A stretch of DNA of 6,750 nt. Origin: Nitrospina sp. (lineage in GTDB: Bacteria > Nitrospinota > Nitrospinia > Nitrospinales > VA-1). The first letter of the stretch is position 1. Every line of letters begins with the position of its first letter. The stretch lies in NCBI GenBank assembly GCA_018665625.1, contig JABJCF010000331.1, positions 1 to 6,750 on the forward strand. The letters are read 5' to 3'. The notes beneath the pieces are model-generated. The model saw nothing but the letters and a program-made list of their open reading frames with translations, was not told where the DNA came from and ran no database searches. Both the position numbers and the translations under genes were made by a program. This document shows positions 5,522 through 6,750 of the stretch, in pieces.

Positions 5522-6750
5522 CTAGCGGATGGTGAGTTTTTTATATTTTGAGCGGCGATTTTCTTCTTTCCCACCTAATTCCTTTTTCCTTTTTTCCTGA
5601 TATTCTTCAAAGTTACCCTCGAACCAACGCACTTTACTATCGCCTTCGAATACCAGTAGATGGGTACAAATTCGGTCTAAAAAGAATCGGTCATGACTGA
5701 TCACCAGAGCACAACCATTAAAATCGAGAATGGCATTTTCCAGATTCCGCAAGGTCGTCACATCAAGGTCATTGGTGGGTTCATCCAACAGCAACACATT
5801 TCCACCCCGTCGCAATAACTTTGCAAGGTGAACTCGGTTGCGTTCGCCGCCGGAAAGTTCTCCCACCTTTTTTTGTTGATCTGGCCCTTTAAAGTTGAAG
5901 CGGCCCACATAGGCACGCGAATTGAGGGTTTTTCCCGCAACCTCAATGTGCTCGGTTCCTCCAGTAATTTCTTCAAACACAGTTTTTTCTGCGCTCAAGT
6001 CGTGTCGATGCTGATCAACATAAGATAGTTGAACCGTTGAACCTAACTTTAAAGTTCCAGTATCCGGTTGTTCTTCCCCAGCGATCATTTTGAAAAGAGT
6101 CGTTTTCCCTGCACCATTGGGACCGATTAAGCCGACTACCGCTCCTCGTGGAACAGAAAAAGTTAGATCAGAAAAGATGGGATCACCCCCGTAACTTTTT
6201 GATAGGGTCTCCACTTCTATAACCTGTTCACCGAGTTGCGGACCAGGTGCAATTTGTATCTCAAGCGTATTGTCTTCCATATCCACTTTTCGGGATGACA
6301 GCTTTTCGTATTCGTTTATTCGTCCCTTATTATGTTTGCGACGTGCGCCGGGACTTTCTTTCAACCATTGCAATTCTTTGTCGAGCCGTTTTTGTAAAGT
6401 GGAGGCACTTTTTTCACGTCGGCGCAAAATTTCAGTTTTTTGTTCCAGCCAGGAAGAGTAGTTGCCTTCAAAGGGTCTGCCTTTCCCACTTTCAAGCTCA
6501 AGAATCCATTTAGTAATGTTATCAAGAAAATAACGGTCATGAGTTGAAACAATAACATTGCCAGGGTAATTGGAGAGTGCCTCTTCAAGCCACTGAACGG
6601 TTTCCGCATCGAGATGGTTGGTGGGCTCATCCAAAAGAATCATATCGGGTTTTTGCAATAGCAATTTGCATAAGGCCACTCGTCGAGCTTCTCCTCCTGA
6701 AAGAGTCCCCGCCTTCTGGTCGTCTGCAGGTAGAACCAGAGCATCCATCG
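5522..6750 (-). CDS. ettA: Energy-dependent translational throttle protein EttA (ABC-F), N-terminus outside window
   Basis: A cytoplasmic ABC-F ATPase that binds the ribosomal E site and gates early elongation according to ATP/ADP state (known for E. coli EttA). The visible 408 residues (counted from the Met codon at 6748) include the first ABC domain's signature LSGGE (16-20), Walker B ILLDEP with catalytic Glu41, and switch His70. The charged inter-domain linker (about 95-165) follows. The second ABC domain is complete: Walker A GPNGAGKT (209-216), signature LSGGE (298-302), Walker B LLLDEP with Glu323, and switch His352. EttA-specific stretches match my memory of the E. coli protein: EGNYSSWLEQK, SRAYVGRFNFKG and the basic C-terminal tail. 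E. coli EttA is about 555 residues, so about 150, with the first Walker A, lie off the right edge. The frame stays open to 6750. The Met at 6748 is internal. It is convergent with the upstream cytochrome gene. Confidence 0.95.
   Translation of the reverse strand, partial: MDALVLPADDQKAGTLSGGEARRVALCKLLLQKPDMILLDEPTNHLDAETVQWLEEALSNYPGNVIVSTHDRYFLDNITKWILELESGKGRPFEGNYSSWLEQKTEILRRREKSASTLQKRLDKELQWLKESPGARRKHNKGRINEYEKLSSRKVDMEDNTLEIQIAPGPQLGEQVIEVETLSKSYGGDPIFSDLTFSVPRGAVVGLIGPNGAGKTTLFKMIAGEEQPDTGTLKLGSTVQLSYVDQHRHDLSAEKTVFEEITGGTEHIEVAGKTLNSRAYVGRFNFKGPDQQKKVGELSGGERNRVHLAKLLRRGGNVLLLDEPTNDLDVTTLRNLENAILDFNGCALVISHDRFFLDRICTHLLVFEGDSKVRWFEGNFEEYQEKRKKELGGKEENRRSKYKKLTIR

Noticed and set aside
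5516..5542. Possible terminator: TCCG/CGGA stem followed by a run of six T
   Set aside because: The stem is only 4 bp, and the T-run begins 7 bases after it, inside the end of ettA.
6247..6513. Overlapping + strand open frames opposite ettA
   Set aside because: They are shadows of the well-conserved ABC-F linker region; the products are low-complexity and unlike any known protein.

Overview
The window reads as a chromosomal stretch from a Gram-negative respiratory bacterium of fairly low GC content. Three small periplasmic c-type cytochromes, one three-haem cytochrome and a two-component pair are followed by a convergent ettA. The density of c-type cytochromes suggests a lithotrophic or otherwise strongly respiratory lifestyle, for example Nitrospinota- or Nitrospirota-like nitrite oxidisers. 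That placement is only a low-confidence inference from gene content, because no taxonomic marker was compared.

Left block (1-1804, + strand): the C-terminal end of a monohaem cytochrome c is cut by the window edge. Its stop overlaps the start of a complete paralogue by one base (TAATG). A three-haem cytochrome c with a signal peptide and its own ribosome binding site follows. A perfect 15-bp hairpin at 1819-1856 probably ends this cytochrome operon. The 296-bp gap at 1805-2100 has no gene. It holds the hairpin and AT-rich DNA with short inverted and direct repeats, and is the likely site of the promoter for the next block.

Middle block (2101-5515, + strand): a stand-alone receiver-domain response regulator with a very strong Shine-Dalgarno sequence, then a large membrane histidine kinase (periplasmic Cache-like sensor, HAMP, PAS, HisKA, HATPase_c), then a third monohaem cytochrome c paralogous to the two in the left block. 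Close same-strand spacing suggests one transcript.

Right block (5522 to the edge, - strand): the C-terminal three quarters of the ABC-F translation factor EttA, convergent with the last cytochrome across only 6 bases. It is a housekeeping gene with no obvious link to the rest.

The cytochromes are presumably periplasmic electron carriers. Paralogues on both sides of the sensor-regulator pair suggest that the two-component system may belong functionally to this respiratory module, but the sequence does not prove it. The most distinctive feature is the small cytochrome family itself. All three copies carry a conserved extra cysteine in a PPxRNFTC motif, and both complete copies also share an N-terminal CPQxRTT cysteine motif.
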